A DNA stretch of 64,000 nucleotides from Capsaspora owczarzaki ATCC 30864 (GCF_000151315.2 NW_011887294.1:1402601-1466600); one strand, 5' to 3'; positions 1-12,500 are shown, numbered from the stretch's first letter. Made by a program: numbers and translations. Notes: generated by a model from the sequence alone, not told the origin.

Positions 1-1857
1 TGAACCAGAGTGGCATTGCGATCGTATCCAAGCTTTTCGATCAGAGCTGTGGCCTCCTCGAGGAACTTGTCAGCGGAATAGACAATGGCACTCGAATCTG
101 TCAACTCCTCGCCAAGATCCAACACCATCCGGATCCGGTCCAGCTTGGAGTGCGCTTCGAGCAGCTGTTGCGAAGCCAATCCAGTCTGGGCCGCTTGAAC
201 CTTGACGGTGCAGTTTGTCGTCAGCATTTCCAACGCTTCAAGATGCACCAGGCCCTGGTACTTGTCGAGCATGGCACTGAGGGACACGACTGCAGAACAA
301 GAAGAGAAAAGAGAGTGATACTTTGAGCGAGTGTGCGAAATCAAACGCATCGAAATGCAGGGCAACTCAACGCATCGAAATGCAGGGCAACTCAACTTAC
401 GCGCGGCTGCTTTTTGTTGTTGCGCGGAAGCAAGACCTCCGGCAAGGCCGTCGGACTCGGCACGTCTGTCGCGCAGCAGCTGGGACAGGGTCGGGCGAGG
501 GCCTGCGCCTGGGACACGCAAACGCACAGAGGCGCCCTCCCCACCTTGTTCCGTGATGGCGTCGATGGTTCGCTTGCCGATGGTTTCAAGAGCAACCAAG
601 CCGTGCGACATGACGTTCTGCCCCAGCGCCTCCAGGCCGGTGGTGTCGACTGGCACCACTGTTTTCACCTTTTCCAGCACCGATCCAAGGCCCCAGCCGC
701 CAAACAAGCTGGAAGAGCTTGCCGCCGACGGTGACGCGGTGGACTGCTCTGCTACAGGGGTCGCAACCTTGGCTGGAGTTGGCTCAGGCGCTGGGCTGCT
801 TGTTGATGGCGTGGCAGCAGGCGGCGCCTGCGACAAGCCAAGCGTGCAGTGAACCAAAAATCGGTCAGTGATACATGCTAGAGCTGAAAGAATCAAGAAA
901 GAGGCGGGTATGGCATCTTACCGAACTAGCACTGTTCGACGAAGTGTCCTCCGCCATTCGGCTCATTTGCTCGGGCGTGGGAATGTTGAGCGAGCCCTCT
1001 ACGCTCTCAATGGCCTCGCGGGTGATTTTGGAAATGTTTCCACTGAGGTTCGTCGCAGTCTCGGTGACGGAGGTGACCGTAGCAGCGGCGGCAGACCACA
1101 CACTTCCCCAGCTGCCCCAGCTGCCCCAGCCAGCGTTGTTCGAAGCGGCGGCGGGTGCTGGTGCTGGTGCTGGTGCAGGTGCAGCGACAGGCACAGTCGG
1201 AGGAGTGTTTTGAGCAGTCTGAATTGGCTCGGCTTGCTTTGAGGCACGTTCTTGAGGAGCAGCTTGCTTGACCGCCAGCTCGGGTGCATCGACAGGTACA
1301 GTCGAAGGAGTGCTTTGAGCGGTCGGTGCGACTTGAGTGGTGGTCGGGGTTGGCTCGGGCGAGACCGGCTCTGCTTGCTTGAGCGCCTTGGGTGCAGCGG
1401 GCGCTGTCTCTGGCTCGGAGCTCGGTGCCACGATTGACTCGGTGGGAGTTTGAGAGTTTGATTCAGCGACTGTGGCAGGAGTAGAAGTACCAGCAGCAGC
1501 AGTAGCAGCAGCAGCAGGAGGAGGAGGACTCGGTGCTGGCTCATGCTGGGCAGGCTGTGCGTCGACGCTGACGGCTGCTGGCCCTGGCTCTGGCTGCGAC
1601 GGCTCTTGTGCGACAGTCGCAGAATGAGTTTCTTCAACCTGTGCGGTGGCAGTGGCTGCTGGAGCAGGTGTGCTGTGCACTGTCGCGACGACTTCTGAAA
1701 CTGCCTCGTCAGCCTCGTCGTCAGCCTCAGTCGCTGGAGTCGCTGGAGCCGCTGGGCTGGGCTCGACAGGAGCAGCAGCATGGACATCAGCAGGTGATTC
1801 CTCAACGAGGTCTTGCGCGTCTTCAAAGACGTCGTCGTCGTCGGCAAAGTCAGACAT
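1..1857 (-). CDS. FAM114/NOXP20 family protein, 3' end beyond the window
   Basis: Three exons are visible: 922-1857, 545-827 and 1-289 (still open at the window edge). The start is the ATG at 1857, giving MSDFADDDDVFEDAQD, an acidic N-terminus. About 240 residues rich in Pro, Ala, Ser and Thr follow. The family signature GWGSWGSWGSVWSAAAATV leads into SLNIPTPEQM at the end of exon 1. Exon 2 carries a second GWG block and GLVALETIGKRTIDAITEQ, and exon 3 carries YQGLVHLEALEMLTTNCTVK; all three blocks match FAM114A1/A2 (DUF719). Both introns are GT-AG and keep frame. Vertebrate members are cytosolic proteins linked to Golgi/Rab2 traffic and neuronal cells, but the biochemical role is poorly defined. 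The promoter region is shared with the divergent F-box/WD40 gene. Confidence 0.85.
345..394. repeat. Perfect 25-nt tandem duplication in an intron
   Basis: Two identical adjacent 25-nt copies (345-369 and 370-394) beginning ACGCATCGAAATGCAGGGCA lie in the second intron of the FAM114-like gene. Identity is complete, so the duplication is probably recent. No function is evident. Confidence 0.9.
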
Positions 1858-2886
1858 CAAAAAGCACTTGGAGAGAAGCAAGGAAGGACTGAGATTGAGC
1901 CGGCTCACCAAACTCCCACGTTCAATAAAAGCATGTGTGGTCGATGTAGATCTAACATATTCACGCTGCACATGCTCCCCAAGTGCACAGGTGCAGTGTA
2001 GCTCCCATCGGTCGGGCATTGTTGGAGCGAATTTCGTGCTGCATTGTCGCCGCGCCGTCCTCCCACCCCTGCCAATTTTCCAACACCAAGCGCGAAATGC
2101 ATCAGGAAACTCGACGACCAGCAACCTCCATCACATCCTCAAAGTCAAGCTGAAACACAAACCCCGCGAGAGTCAGTCTTTTTTTTTTTTTTTTTTTTTT
2201 TCTTTTTTCTTTCTTTTTTTTTTTCTATTCTTTTGTCCCTTTTGATCTCCATCCTTTCGTATCCTTTGTCGTTGCTCCCCATTTTGTTGTGATTTCCAAT
2301 GTAAATGCTCTCCTTATCTCTCATTTGCTTGCCCTACATTCACCCTGGCTGCTCCTCCTCCTCCCTCCAAATGTCGAATGTGCTGCTGATGTCCAGCTGA
2401 TGCGTTTGATCATGCACGTCTCATTGATCGCCGACAGCCCCCTCCCATCGCCTTTTCGTCTTCCCTTCCCCCTTCCCTTTCTCTCCCCCTTTCTTCCTCC
2501 TCCATTTTTTTTCAAAGCCATCCTTTCATTCCAATCACCTCTGAATGCACATCCCCCCTCAAACCCCTTCCCCCTCAACTCCCTCAACTCGAAACCCCCA
2601 ACACGAATTTTGCATGGCTTTTTTTTTTTTTTTTTTTTTTCTTTGAATGAAGGTCAGCTGCCAGACGCCTGGTCAACCTTCGTCCAATCACTCGCCGTCT
2701 TTTTTTTTTTTTTTTTTTTTTTTTTTGGGGCTGGGTTTGTTTTGGTTGTCGGTCCATGCTCCAGCAAAAGCTCCTCCTCCTCTCCCCGCCATCAGAGACA
2801 CAGAGCATATGCGCACGGAGCGGGGGGAGGGAAGGGGCCACTCTGGATGAAGGCATACGTGATCGCTGCTGCGTGATGAAGCAGAA

Positions 2887-2918
<32 letters not shown>

Positions 2919-3534
2919 GGCGTTGCTCGGCTTGCTCACAGAAACGCCCCATCCCCACTTCCCCTCTCATGTCGATGGAGCGAGCTATCCCTTGCAAACT
3001 CATCGGCGGTGGTGGGCTGGAGGATGGATGGAGCGCAGTGGTTGAAGCGACGTGCACTAGCGGCAACACGTCAACGCTTCGCCTCCCCGTCCTTAGCCAC
3101 GGGAAAAACGCTCCGCACGCGTTGCTGCCCTCGTGGTCGCTTGTGCCATCTGCCTTTCCCTCTCCCTCATTCCTACTCACTGCGTGTCATCGGTCGCTCA
3201 ATTCAAAAACCCCGAATTCGCCAACCATTGTACAAAAAAAAAAAATCATAAAATCACAAAATAATAAAAATAAAAAATAAAAATCAAAAAACAGCCACTT
3301 TGTGCCGATGTTCGGCTTCTCGCTCAACCATTGTGCATTGGGCTCGAACCGACTATTGCATTGGATTTGCTACTGCGTTGACTTTGGATGCAATCGTACT
3401 CACTGCTGATTGCGATCGCTTGGGTGTTTTTTTTTTTTTTTTTGCTTGACAGAATTCTCTTAGACTCCTCGACTCTGTTCCGCCGCACTCACCTCATCAA
3501 AGAGCGACATCGACATTGACTCACAAACTACAAA
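1858..3534. other. Divergent intergenic region with four long poly-T tracts
   Basis: This stretch separates the leftward FAM114-like gene from the rightward F-box/WD40 gene and must hold both promoters. It contains near-pure T runs at 2179-2224, 2619-2640, 2700-2726 and 2887-2913, a shorter one near 3427-3443, and an A-rich stretch at about 3233-3290. Open frames here are low-complexity (poly-Phe/Lys from the runs) and I see no conserved protein in them. No convincing TATA box was found. Confidence 0.6.
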
Positions 3535-5774
3535 ATGCCGCTTCGCGATGTCTTGTTCCCGATGCGCGCGCGCAACAAGAAGGTGAGTGGCTCATCGTGA
3601 CTCCTATGGTGGTTGTTCACGAATGAATTTGTTGAAACCTCATTTCGTTTGCCGGTCCAAACCCCTCGCAGAAGGACGCCGAAATCTTCATGAATCAGGC
3701 ACAGGATGTCTGGACGTGGTTTGCAGGCTTGTTGTACACGCAACAGCAGCTCTTGTTGGACGGGCTGTTGCAGCGATGCGCGACAGTGCTGCATGCACAC
3801 ATTGCATCAGAGCTGCAGGCCGCGTTGAAGCGCGACTTTCTGGCGACGCTTCCAGTCGAGCTTTCGTTGCACATTGTCTCGTTCATTGACGATCCACAGA
3901 CGCTCTGCAGCATGGCGCAAGTGTCCCGGACGTGGAACCAGATCGCGTCCGACAACTTCCACTGGCACCGTCTGTGCTTGCGTCGCAACTTTATCCCATT
4001 CCGGCCAGAGCAGGTCCTTGCGACACGCATGGAGCAGGCATACGAAGAAATGTGGTGGGGCATGTCCTCGTCAACCGTGCCTGCCGCCATTGCGGCCGCA
4101 GCACCCACGGCGAATCTTGCCACCATTCCTGGTGCTGGTATGCTTGTGCCCTCTGCGACGTTTGCTGCTGGCGGCGCGTCGTTCCCGGCACCTTCCATCA
4201 CTGGCGAGGTGAGCTCTTCTAGTGCCATGGAAGCCGCCATCTCTGCTGCCATGGAATCATCGCCCATGACCATTTCTCGATCGCAATCACGACCCTCCGC
4301 CGCCTCACAACAATTGTCAGCCTCCCTCGCTTCCCACCACGGCAGTCTTGGCACTGCCAACGCCTCCTCCTCCTCGTACGCTCCATCGCACATCGACATG
4401 ATGGACGAGTCCCACTCGTCCCGCAACCGTCCTCGGCTTTCATCCTCCAGTTTATCCGCCACCCCGACAGGGCGGCGGTCTGGATCTTCTTCGCTGAGCG
4501 TTTCGTTGGGGAATCACGGCAGCGGCCTTCAAAGCATGGACGGAACTGTTTCCTCGTCATTATCATCGTCCATGCGCGCAGCTGGACACCTTTCGCCTCC
4601 CTCCCATTCCGCTGCGCTATCACCCTCCATGTCCACTGCCGCCGCCGTCTCGTCGTCCACTCCCGCCACCACCACCTCCTCGTCGTCAACCTCCATCTCT
4701 TCATCAGCGTCTTCTCAATCTGCGGCGGCACGACCACGGAGCTCCCATGTATCAGGCGAGCCGTCATCCCAGGACTTGCAACCGTACTACAGCGCAACCC
4801 CACAAAACCGAACCGCGCTCATATCGCTCTACAATGCGTATGGCGGCAACGAGGTCGATTGGAAGAGCGTGTTTGGTCAGTACTACCGCGAAACGATGCG
4901 GCTGCAGAGCAATTGGCGTCGAGGCGTGCACGTCAAGCACGAGGTCCAGGCGCACACGGAGGAGGTCACCTGCGTGCGGTACACGGAGGATCGTCTCGTC
5001 TGCGGCTCGTATGACGGCCTGGTGAAGGTCTGGGACATGAAGGAGAACTTGTGCCTCGGCTCTCTGATGGGCCACGGAGACGCCATCACCTGCGTCGCAT
5101 TTAACGAGAGTATTATTGTCAGCGGCTCGCTCGACCACTCGCTACGAGTCTGGGACGCGAACACGGGCCGTGCCGTGCGTGCGCTCATGGGACACACTGC
5201 CGAGGTGGAGTGCGTCGCCATCGACGCCACTCGCATTGTGAGCGGCTCTTGGGACAACACGCTGCGTGTGTGGAGTGTCGAGACAGGCCACTGCATCAAC
5301 ACGCTCTCGGGTCACCGCGGCTCCATCTACTGTGTGCAGTTTGACGCGGACAAGATTGTCTCGGGCTCTGGCGACCGCACGGTCAAGTTCTGGTCGTGGG
5401 CGACTGGTACTTGCTACCGAACGATCGAGGCACACAACGACACCGTCACCTGTCTGCAGTTCGACCACGAGCTGCTCGTCACGGGCTCGTACGACTGCGA
5501 CGTCAAGGTGTGGAGCATGGAAAGCGGCACGCCGCTCTTCACGCTCCGCGGCCATGTGGGCGAAGTCTGGTGTCTGCAGTTTGACGCCTTGGCGAATCGC
5601 ATCATTTCGGGCTCCAACGACGGCACCATCCGCGTCTGGAACCTGCAGGCCGGGCAATGCAACTATGTCTTGCGGCATGGCAGTGCGGTCAATTCTCTCC
5701 AGTTTGACGATCGCAAGATTATCAGCGGCTCGTCGAACAAGGCGCTGCAGCTGTGGGACTTTTCTGCACAATAG
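3535..5774 (+). CDS. F-box/WD40-repeat protein, SCF ubiquitin-ligase substrate receptor
   Basis: Two exons: 3535-3582 and 3672-5774, about 716 residues. The intron joins the start MPLRDVLFPMRARNKK to the main frame without a shift. An F-box lies at about residues 75-120 (LPVELSLHIVSFIDDP...FHWHRLCLRR), the segment that binds Skp1. About 300 residues of Ser/Ala/Pro-rich linker follow, then WKSVFGQYYRETMRLQSNWR, like the helix before the propeller in FBXW7 and beta-TrCP. Seven WD40 repeats from about residue 440 to the end show clear SGS-D-x5-VW endings and form the propeller that would read a phosphodegron. This is FBXW1/FBXW7 architecture; the exact orthologue cannot be fixed without a tree. 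The long Ser-rich linker is unusual. Confidence 0.9.
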
Positions 5775-6140
5775 CGCGCCCTCTCGTTGACTCGCGTGTT
5801 ATTCCGATCTTGTGTTTTTAGGGGTGTTTTTCGTTTATTTCTGTGGTCGTCACAGTTTGGTTTTATCATAATTCTCTTCCTCTCCTTCCTCTTCTTCCTC
5901 TTTTCCCTCATTGTTATATTGATTATTTTTTTTTGTATTGTAATTAGTTGTCATCTGGTTTTTGGTTATATCAAAACAAAAGTTTCGCTGATTCATTTCC
6001 ATTCGCAGATCAAGCCAAGCAAAGCGGTATGCTCTGCATGAGTTTTCATCTCGCAATATCAAACAACTCGTTCATCCCATGTCATGCTCGAGGCAGTCAT
6101 TCTTATTCTTGCAATAATTCTGCTTCAGTGGACATACAAA
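5775..6140. other. Short intergenic region, T-rich
   Basis: This separates two genes on the same strand: the 3' UTR of the F-box gene and the promoter/5' UTR of the homoaconitase gene. It is strongly T-rich (5800-5950) with no recognisable coding sequence. A clear AATAAA signal was not found close to the stop. Confidence 0.5.
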
Positions 6141-8973
6141 ATGATGCTCTTCGCCGCGAATCGCGTCCTGTTGACTCGGCCGACGCGCACCGCGACCATT
6201 CGGGTATGCCTTTTCCTCCCTCTGTCTCTTCCTATGCCCATCCCATAGAAGCCCTCGTCGATCGCCCCTTTTTTCTTGGTCCTGCGTGGTTCTGCTGAGG
6301 GAGTAGTGAATCAACTCGGTTGACGCCGCAATCTCACTCCGCACTCTGCATGCTCCACCCCAAACCCTCAAGCTTCAACTACCCCTCTACACCATTCATG
6401 GTCAGCGCAACACTCGCTCTTTCTCATCAGCCCATGCAAACGGTCGTCGCGTTATCGACGTTTCGTGTCGTGTTCGTCCGTTTGCGATGACTTCAGAATT
6501 GATTCCTTCTCCAATCTTGACTTCGCCTCGCTTTCGTTTTACCACCAACCAAGAACAACAAAAACAACACGCGCTTCTTTGCAATGTTGAGCCATTGATT
6601 TGAACTCACCGATTTTTGCTTGTCATTCTTATTCAATTCAAATCTGTCGCATACAAGGCGTTCCAAACATCGGCTCTGTGCGCGTGGCCCGGCCAGAATC
6701 TCGTCGAGAAGATTGCTCAAAAGTACGCGACCGATTTGGCGCCGGGCGAGACTGTGCGCGCAGGCGACTACCTGTCCATCCAGCCAGAACACGTCATGAC
6801 GGTATATGAGCTCACTAAAGATAGTTGCTGTATTGGGGTTTTCTTGTATTGATGGCAATTGCTCAAACTTCTCGTTTTACCGGCAATCGTGTCCTTTTCC
6901 TCTGCAGCACGACAACACGTCGGCCGTCATGTCCAAGTTTGCCAGCATCGGAGGCAAGCGCGTGTTCAATCCGACTCAGATTGTCTTTACGCTGGATCAC
7001 AACGTGCAAGACAAGTCACAAAAGAATCTGGACAAGTACCGCGCCATTGAAGAGTTTGCCGCCAAGCACAAGATTGACTTTTACCCGGCTGGCCGAGGCA
7101 TCGGGCACCAGGTCATGGTCGAAGAAGGCTATGCGTTCCCCAACACGCTCGTGGTTGCCTCCGACAGCCACTCAAACATGTACGGCGGAATCGGCTGCCT
7201 GGGCACGCCCGTGGTTCGCACCGACGCAGCTGCCATCTGGGCCACTGGCAAGACGTGGTGGCAGGTCCCACCGGTGGCGCGAGTGCACTTGACCGGACGC
7301 CTGCGACCCGGTGTCACAAGCAAGGACATCATCATCACGCTGTGTGGCGTGTTCAACAAGGATGAGGTCCTCAACCACGCGATCGAATTCACGGGCGATG
7401 GCATCGAAGGCCTCACCGTCGAAGATCGCCTGACGATCGCCAACATGACCACAGAGTGGGGCGCCCTGGCCGGTGTCTTTCCGGTGGATGGCGTGACGGT
7501 CGACTGGCTCCGCAAGCAGGCCAGCCTCGCCAGCCTTCGCCACAAGCTGGGGGCGCGAACCACCAGTCGTTCGGCGGCCGAGCGGTTTACAACGCAACGT
7601 TTACGCGGCGTGCTGGATCGGCTCAGCCCCGACGCGGATGCCTTTTACGCCAAAGACCTGTATCTCGATCTGGGCTCTGTCTCCTCGCATGTGTCTGGTC
7701 CCAACCACGTCAAGGTCATGCAGAACGTCGCCTCGTTGGCAGACAAGCGCGTCGCCATCCACCGCGCCTACATTGTCTCGTGCGTCAACTCGCGCATGCC
7801 GGATCTTGCCGCCGCAGCCAGTGTGCTCCGCGGTCGCAAGGTGGCGGAGGGCGTCCGCCTGTATATTGCCGCAGCGTCCAGTGAAGTGCAGAATGCAAGC
7901 GAAGCGGCGGGCGACTGGCAGACGCTGGTGGCTGCAGGCGCGACGCCGCTGTCGCCAGGGTGTGGCCCATGTATCGGACTGGGCACTGGTCTGTTGGAAG
8001 ACGGTGAGGTCGGCATTTCTGCCACCAACCGTAACTTTAAGGGGCGCATGGGCTCGCGCAACGCTGTCGCGTACCTGGCCTCGCCAGCTGTGGTCGCAGC
8101 GTCCGCGGCTGCAGGCTTCATCTGCGGACCCGAGCATTTGCAACAATCCAACGCGTCGGCCAGCAGTGCGTCAAGCGAGCATGCGCCGCAGTACGGCGTA
8201 ATCAGCTCGCTGGTGGTCAATTCCAAGAGTGGATCAAGCTCCTCCGTCGCTGCCGCCACAACCACACCAGCCTCTCCAGTCACGGCGCTGAGCGGGTTCC
8301 CGACCCAAGTGCGCGGTCGAGTCCTCTTTTGCCACCAAGACAATCTCAACACTGATGGAATTTATCCCGCTGCATACACGTACCGGGAAGATATGACCCC
8401 CGAGCTCCAGGTACAGTCGGTTCTCGGTTGTTGACCACAAGTTCATTTGTAGTTGGTTTTGTTCTCACGTCTTTGACGGTATTTGTACCACCACGCCCAT
8501 TGTGTCGATGGCAGGCCAAGGTGGTCATGGAAAACTACGACCCCCAGTTCGGCGCCATTGCGCACAGCGGTGACATTCTTGTTGGCGGATTCAACTTTGG
8601 AACGGGCTCGTCGCGAGAGCAAGCGGCGACAGCCCTGAAGCACAAGGGCATCGGCCTTGTGGTTGCCGGCTCGTTTTCAGAGACGTACAAGCGCAACGCA
8701 GTCAACAATGGTCTGCTTGCGATCGAGGCACCCGAGTTGGTGGAGCATCTCAAAGCCAAGTTTGGCACCACAGCACCAACGGTGCGGCTGGAACTTGAAG
8801 CTGTTATTGACTTTACCGCGGCAACCATGACCGTTGACGGCCAGGTCTACTCCATTCCTCGGATGGGTCTGATTGCCCAAGAGTTGATGGTGGTGGGTGG
8901 CTTGGAAAACTGGGTCAAAGCCAAGCTCGAGGATCAAACCGCGGCAGCGGCGCGCAAATGGCAATCGGTTTAG
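6141..8973 (+). CDS. LYS4: Homoaconitase, mitochondrial (aminoadipate lysine biosynthesis)
   Basis: Four exons: 6141-6203, 6658-6801, 6908-8410 and 8515-8973, all phase 0, about 722 residues. Exon 1 encodes an Arg-rich amphipathic presequence (MMLFAANRVLLTRPTRTATI), as expected for a matrix enzyme. The body matches fungal Lys4 almost block for block: GQNLVEKI, HDNTSAV, DFYPAGRGIGHQVMVEEGYA, SDSHSNMYGG, TDAAAIWATGKTWWQ, IANMTTEWGAL. The [4Fe-4S] ligands are the Cys in VSCVNSRM (about residue 360) and the two in GCGPCIGLG (about 419 and 422). The C-terminal swivel domain has GFNFGTGSSREQAATAL. It interconverts homocitrate and homoisocitrate via homoaconitate. TWWQ and TTEWGAL favour homoaconitase over aconitase or isopropylmalate isomerase. 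Confidence 0.93.
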
Positions 8974-9200
8974 AGGCGGCAATCGGTTGAGAGGCGGCAA
9001 TCTCGCCATCAAAAGCTGCTCTGATTTCCTTCGTGCGGTTCTTCCAGTGTGTCAAATACAATTGTGTAGCATCCATACATTTTGTGACTTTGCTCAGCAA
9101 CCTCACTCCTCTTCCACTCTCTCAGCAGCGCGTCGATAGTTCGTTCACTCCGCTACTCCCTCCCTTCTCACCCCCGCGGCCAGCCTGACTCGTCCTACAA

Positions 9201-11731
9201 ATGAGCCAGCAACCGTCCGTGTCTGCCCAGGCAGCAGCCATCGCAGCAGGCATTGCCGCACGCCTGAACTCGCAGCTCAAGCCAGCCGCTCCACCTGCTG
9301 CTGCAGCAACAGCAGCCCCTCCACTGCTCCGACCGGCCGACGCGCGCGGTCCTCCACCACCTCCGCTTGCATCGCAGCAGCAACAACAACAGCATCAGCA
9401 GCAGTCTGCGCCGACGTCGCAGGAGATTGAGATCAACGATGTGCCCAACCGCCACACGCTGCTCAAGAAGGGCGGCCGGATTGCCGAGATTGCCGCGGCT
9501 TGCAACGCCAGCATCACGCCCAAGGGCCGCTACATTGCCCCTGAAGAGCGTTCGCATACAACAGACAGGCCGCTGTATCTCGTCGTCCAGGCAGGCACCG
9601 AGGTCTGGTTTCACTTGTTGTTGTTGTTGTTGACGCCAATTTTGGGGCTCTTCTCAGATTTGTCGGCTCACTTTGAAATCTTTGATTGCTTCACACAAAA
9701 TAATGCAAAACCTTGGTACGATCTGCTTTTTCAAAATGCACAGGACGCCGTCAATCACGCCATGGCAAAGCTGCGCGAGGCGATTGCCGACCTGTCTCAG
9801 CCGCGAGATTCGCGAGGTCCTCGACGAGGTCCTCCACCGCTGGATCCGACCGGCGGGGGCCCCGCGAATTTCCCGCGTCCTCCGTCTTCTTATCAGTCGC
9901 ATTCTATTCCTGAACGCCCACCGCCCCACGGCATGCATGGCCACCACCGTGCGCCGCCGCTGGGTCCGCCCCCGCCGCTCGCCCCACCGCCAGGCTATGG
10001 TGCTGCGCCCGCCGCTGATACCACCGTTGTGCACGTTGGCATTCAGTATCCCAAGCCTGGGTTTCCCTTCCGTGAGAAGCTTCTGGGACCGAATGAGTCC
10101 TTCATCAATCACATTCGCACGCGCACCTCTGCAACAATCACTGCGACCGGCCTGAGCGAGTTTGAAGCCGGAAACTATAGCGTCCCACTCACGTTTGTTA
10201 TCAGGTAGGTTTCCGCCTTCCGACCGGAAAAGCGTGATTTTGCTTTGGTTGGAGCAAATGAATGATTGATTCATTTCGGGTGTGTTCTTTATCGAACTTT
10301 CTCGCCCTCCCCCCCCCTCCGCTCTCTCATTGATCATTGAAACTACACACCAGGCATCAAGATCCCGCCAACGTCAAGCAGGCTCGAGATTTGTGCGAAA
10401 GTCTTGCAAACACTGTTCGCAACGAACATCAAGCGTTTACTCCTGCGGTGGATCCGTACTATCAGCACATGTATCAGCAGCAGCAGCAATATGCACAGTA
10501 CCCTCCTTATTCTTTTCAACAACCCCATGGGCAGCATGCGTATGGCTATCCTCCGCCGCCAAACCCGGTAAGTCTTATTTGTCGAGCAATGATTGTTGTT
10601 GTGAAACGGTCAAAACTCTTGGCTCACTGTTGTTTCCACTGTGTTGTTTTTCTGTACCCTTTTCTACAACAACAGTATGGATACTATCAGCAGCCTCCAG
10701 CCCCAGATGCAGCTGGCTACACTGGGTACCCGCCTCAACAATACAGCCAGTATCCTCCTCCGCCGCCGCCGCCCGCAGCCAGTACTGCGCCACCGGTACC
10801 TTCTCCTGCAACTGAGGCAACATCAACAGGAGGCCTTGGTCCTGTACTTGGTCCTGAACGTCCACCAGCGCCGCCTTCCACGCCAGTCACCGCTGCCGCT
10901 GCTGCTGCTGCGGCTTCGACATCGGCGTCAGCGTCGGCGCCAGCCCAGAGCGCCTCTTTGTTGGCTGCGTTGGAAAAGCGCATCGATCCTGCGCCACCAG
11001 TAGATCCACCGCGCCGCAAGTTTGCCGAACAAGGAGTCCGTCAGGTACAGGTTCTTACTTTGTTTGTCCGTTTTTATGAATGTTGTTCTTGGCGCTCGTC
11101 CAAAACTCTCATCTCTATTCCGTGATCACCCTGATTCCTGTATCATTCCAGCGACCCAAAGCTGATGAATTTTTCGACGCTCCAGTTGTTGATCCGATTC
11201 AAGCTGCGAGCGCGCCGTCCCGTTGGAACGAAGGTTTGCGATTGTTTCATCTCAACTTTCTGTTGGTTTTGGTCTTGCAATATCGAGGCTCATGTTCCCG
11301 TCGCCGCTTTCCTGCTTTTTCTCTTTTGATTGGTAGATGAGCCTCAGTCACGTAAGCATCGTCGCGACGAAGACATTCCGCCAGCGCCAGTGTCCTACTC
11401 GCGATTTGCAGCAGCTGGCTCATCATCGTCGTCGTCGTCGTCGTCTTCAACATCTGCGCATCAGCACGATCAACGCGATGAGCGAGATAGCAAGCGGGCA
11501 CGGTTGGACAATGAGCAACAACCTTCGCAGTCCAATCCTGCATCATCGTCCTCGGCCTCGCGACCGTTCTGGGCAGCACCTGCGCCATCGGGATCCACGG
11601 GAAGCCCGTTTGATGTCCTGGCCAGCGCGACCGCTCCTCGATCTGGGCGGGATTCGGCAGCCGCGCCTCCAGCTGAAGAGACGGCTGAGGAGAGGTACCG
11701 ACGTGTGCGCGCAGAGCTTGGGATGAACTAG
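9201..11731 (+). CDS. KHDC4-like KH-domain RNA-binding protein
   Basis: Six exons: 9201-9602, 9744-10204, 10354-10567, 10676-11044, 11152-11233 and 11337-11731, about 640 residues; junction phases agree throughout. The N-terminal KH-like part has EIEINDVPNRHTLLKKGG, then CNASITPKGRYIAPEE and DRPLYLVVQA, all matching KHDC4/BLOM7 (KIAA0907). The second conserved part, FREKLLGPNESFINHIRTRT...RHQDPANVKQARDLCESL, is the KHDC4-type block with its 'GPGxSYLxHI' loop. The tail is rich in Pro, Gln, Tyr and Ala and ends in RYRRVRAELGMN. Vertebrate KHDC4 is a nuclear pre-mRNA splicing factor with several alternative forms. The first intron stays open in frame with its flanking exons (141 nt), so read-through would not be stopped. 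Confidence 0.87.
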
Positions 11732-11913
11732 TTTGCTTCCCCCCCCCCCACGCTTTTGCAAGGTTATCTGCATGCGCTTCATCACGGGCGTCTATCTTGT
11801 GTGTTGTCTCTGCCTTGTGTCATGTTGTTCTCGACTTGACTTTTTGTTTAATCACAAAGTGCACACATCCAGTCCTTCTTTTGATATATTTGGAAAAAAA
11901 TAAGATCCTTCCA

Positions 11914-12500
11914 ATGCTGTCCTATCAGAGTATGACTGAGAGCCAGCGCGAGTTCTACGACATGTGGTCTCCTTAGTCCCACGATTCGCAACTGCTGAGA
12001 ACATTCAGATCGTGTTTCGCTTGCTGACCAGCGAACTGGCACTGGAAGATCACTCGGCAGCTCTGCCGGCGTTACCAACCGAACTTGCCGAGCTCATTAT
12101 GGACGAAGCGCGTTACTGGCAAGGCGTGCAGCGTATCAAGCGATCGCGGTTTCGTGATGATTCCCCCGAGCATATTCTGAGAGTCACTGTGCCGCGGAGC
12201 ATCGGTGGAAATTCAGTCCGTGTGAAAGCAATTCAAGTGCTTCGTGACTGGGAGAAACGTTCCGACAACTCCACCGGTGACTGTGTTTTCGATTTGGCTG
12301 TTCGAGACGAACAAGGTGCAGTTCGATATGAATGCTCGGCGATCTCGACTTTCGTCGATTCGACCCTCCAGCGTGTAACAATCAACCATCCTGTCATCCG
12401 ACAAATGCGCGAGGGTTGGCAAGTTCAAGTTCGTCCCAACAAGTCTTGGTCACACAATGAGGTGTTCGAGTCGCTGTATGTCGGATATACATGCCTCTAA
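11914..12500 (+). pseudogene. Relic of the LRR-family gene, lacking all LRR exons
   Basis: The ATG at 11914 begins MLSYQSMTESQREFYDM, the counterpart of the first exon of the LRR gene at 43731 (MLAYQCMTDRQREVYDKV). That frame stops at TAG about 60 nt later, and the sequence runs directly into a different frame (11967-12500) encoding the C-terminal domain: PRFATAENIQIVFRLL, LPTELAELIMDEARYWQGVQ, VRVKAIQVLRDWEK, MREGWQVQVRP, ending ESLYVGYTCL. No LRR exon or recognisable intron lies between. First and last exons have therefore been joined by deletion of the middle, and no ATG opens the C-terminal frame before codon 46. A short expressed protein from an internal ATG is possible but unlikely. Confidence 0.65.

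Noticed and set aside
865-2124. Longer open frame upstream of the FAM114-like start (to 2124)
   Set aside because: Homology and the acidic N-terminus begin at the ATG at 1857; upstream codons are 5' leader sequence.
3695-4462. Antisense open frame of 255 codons across the F-box gene
   Set aside because: Shadow of the Ser/Ala-rich sense coding sequence; no family match and no splice structure.
12099-12500. Short functional protein from an internal ATG in the LRR relic
   Set aside because: It would begin in the middle of the C-terminal domain, lose conserved residues and lack any promoter context; the pseudogene reading is simpler.
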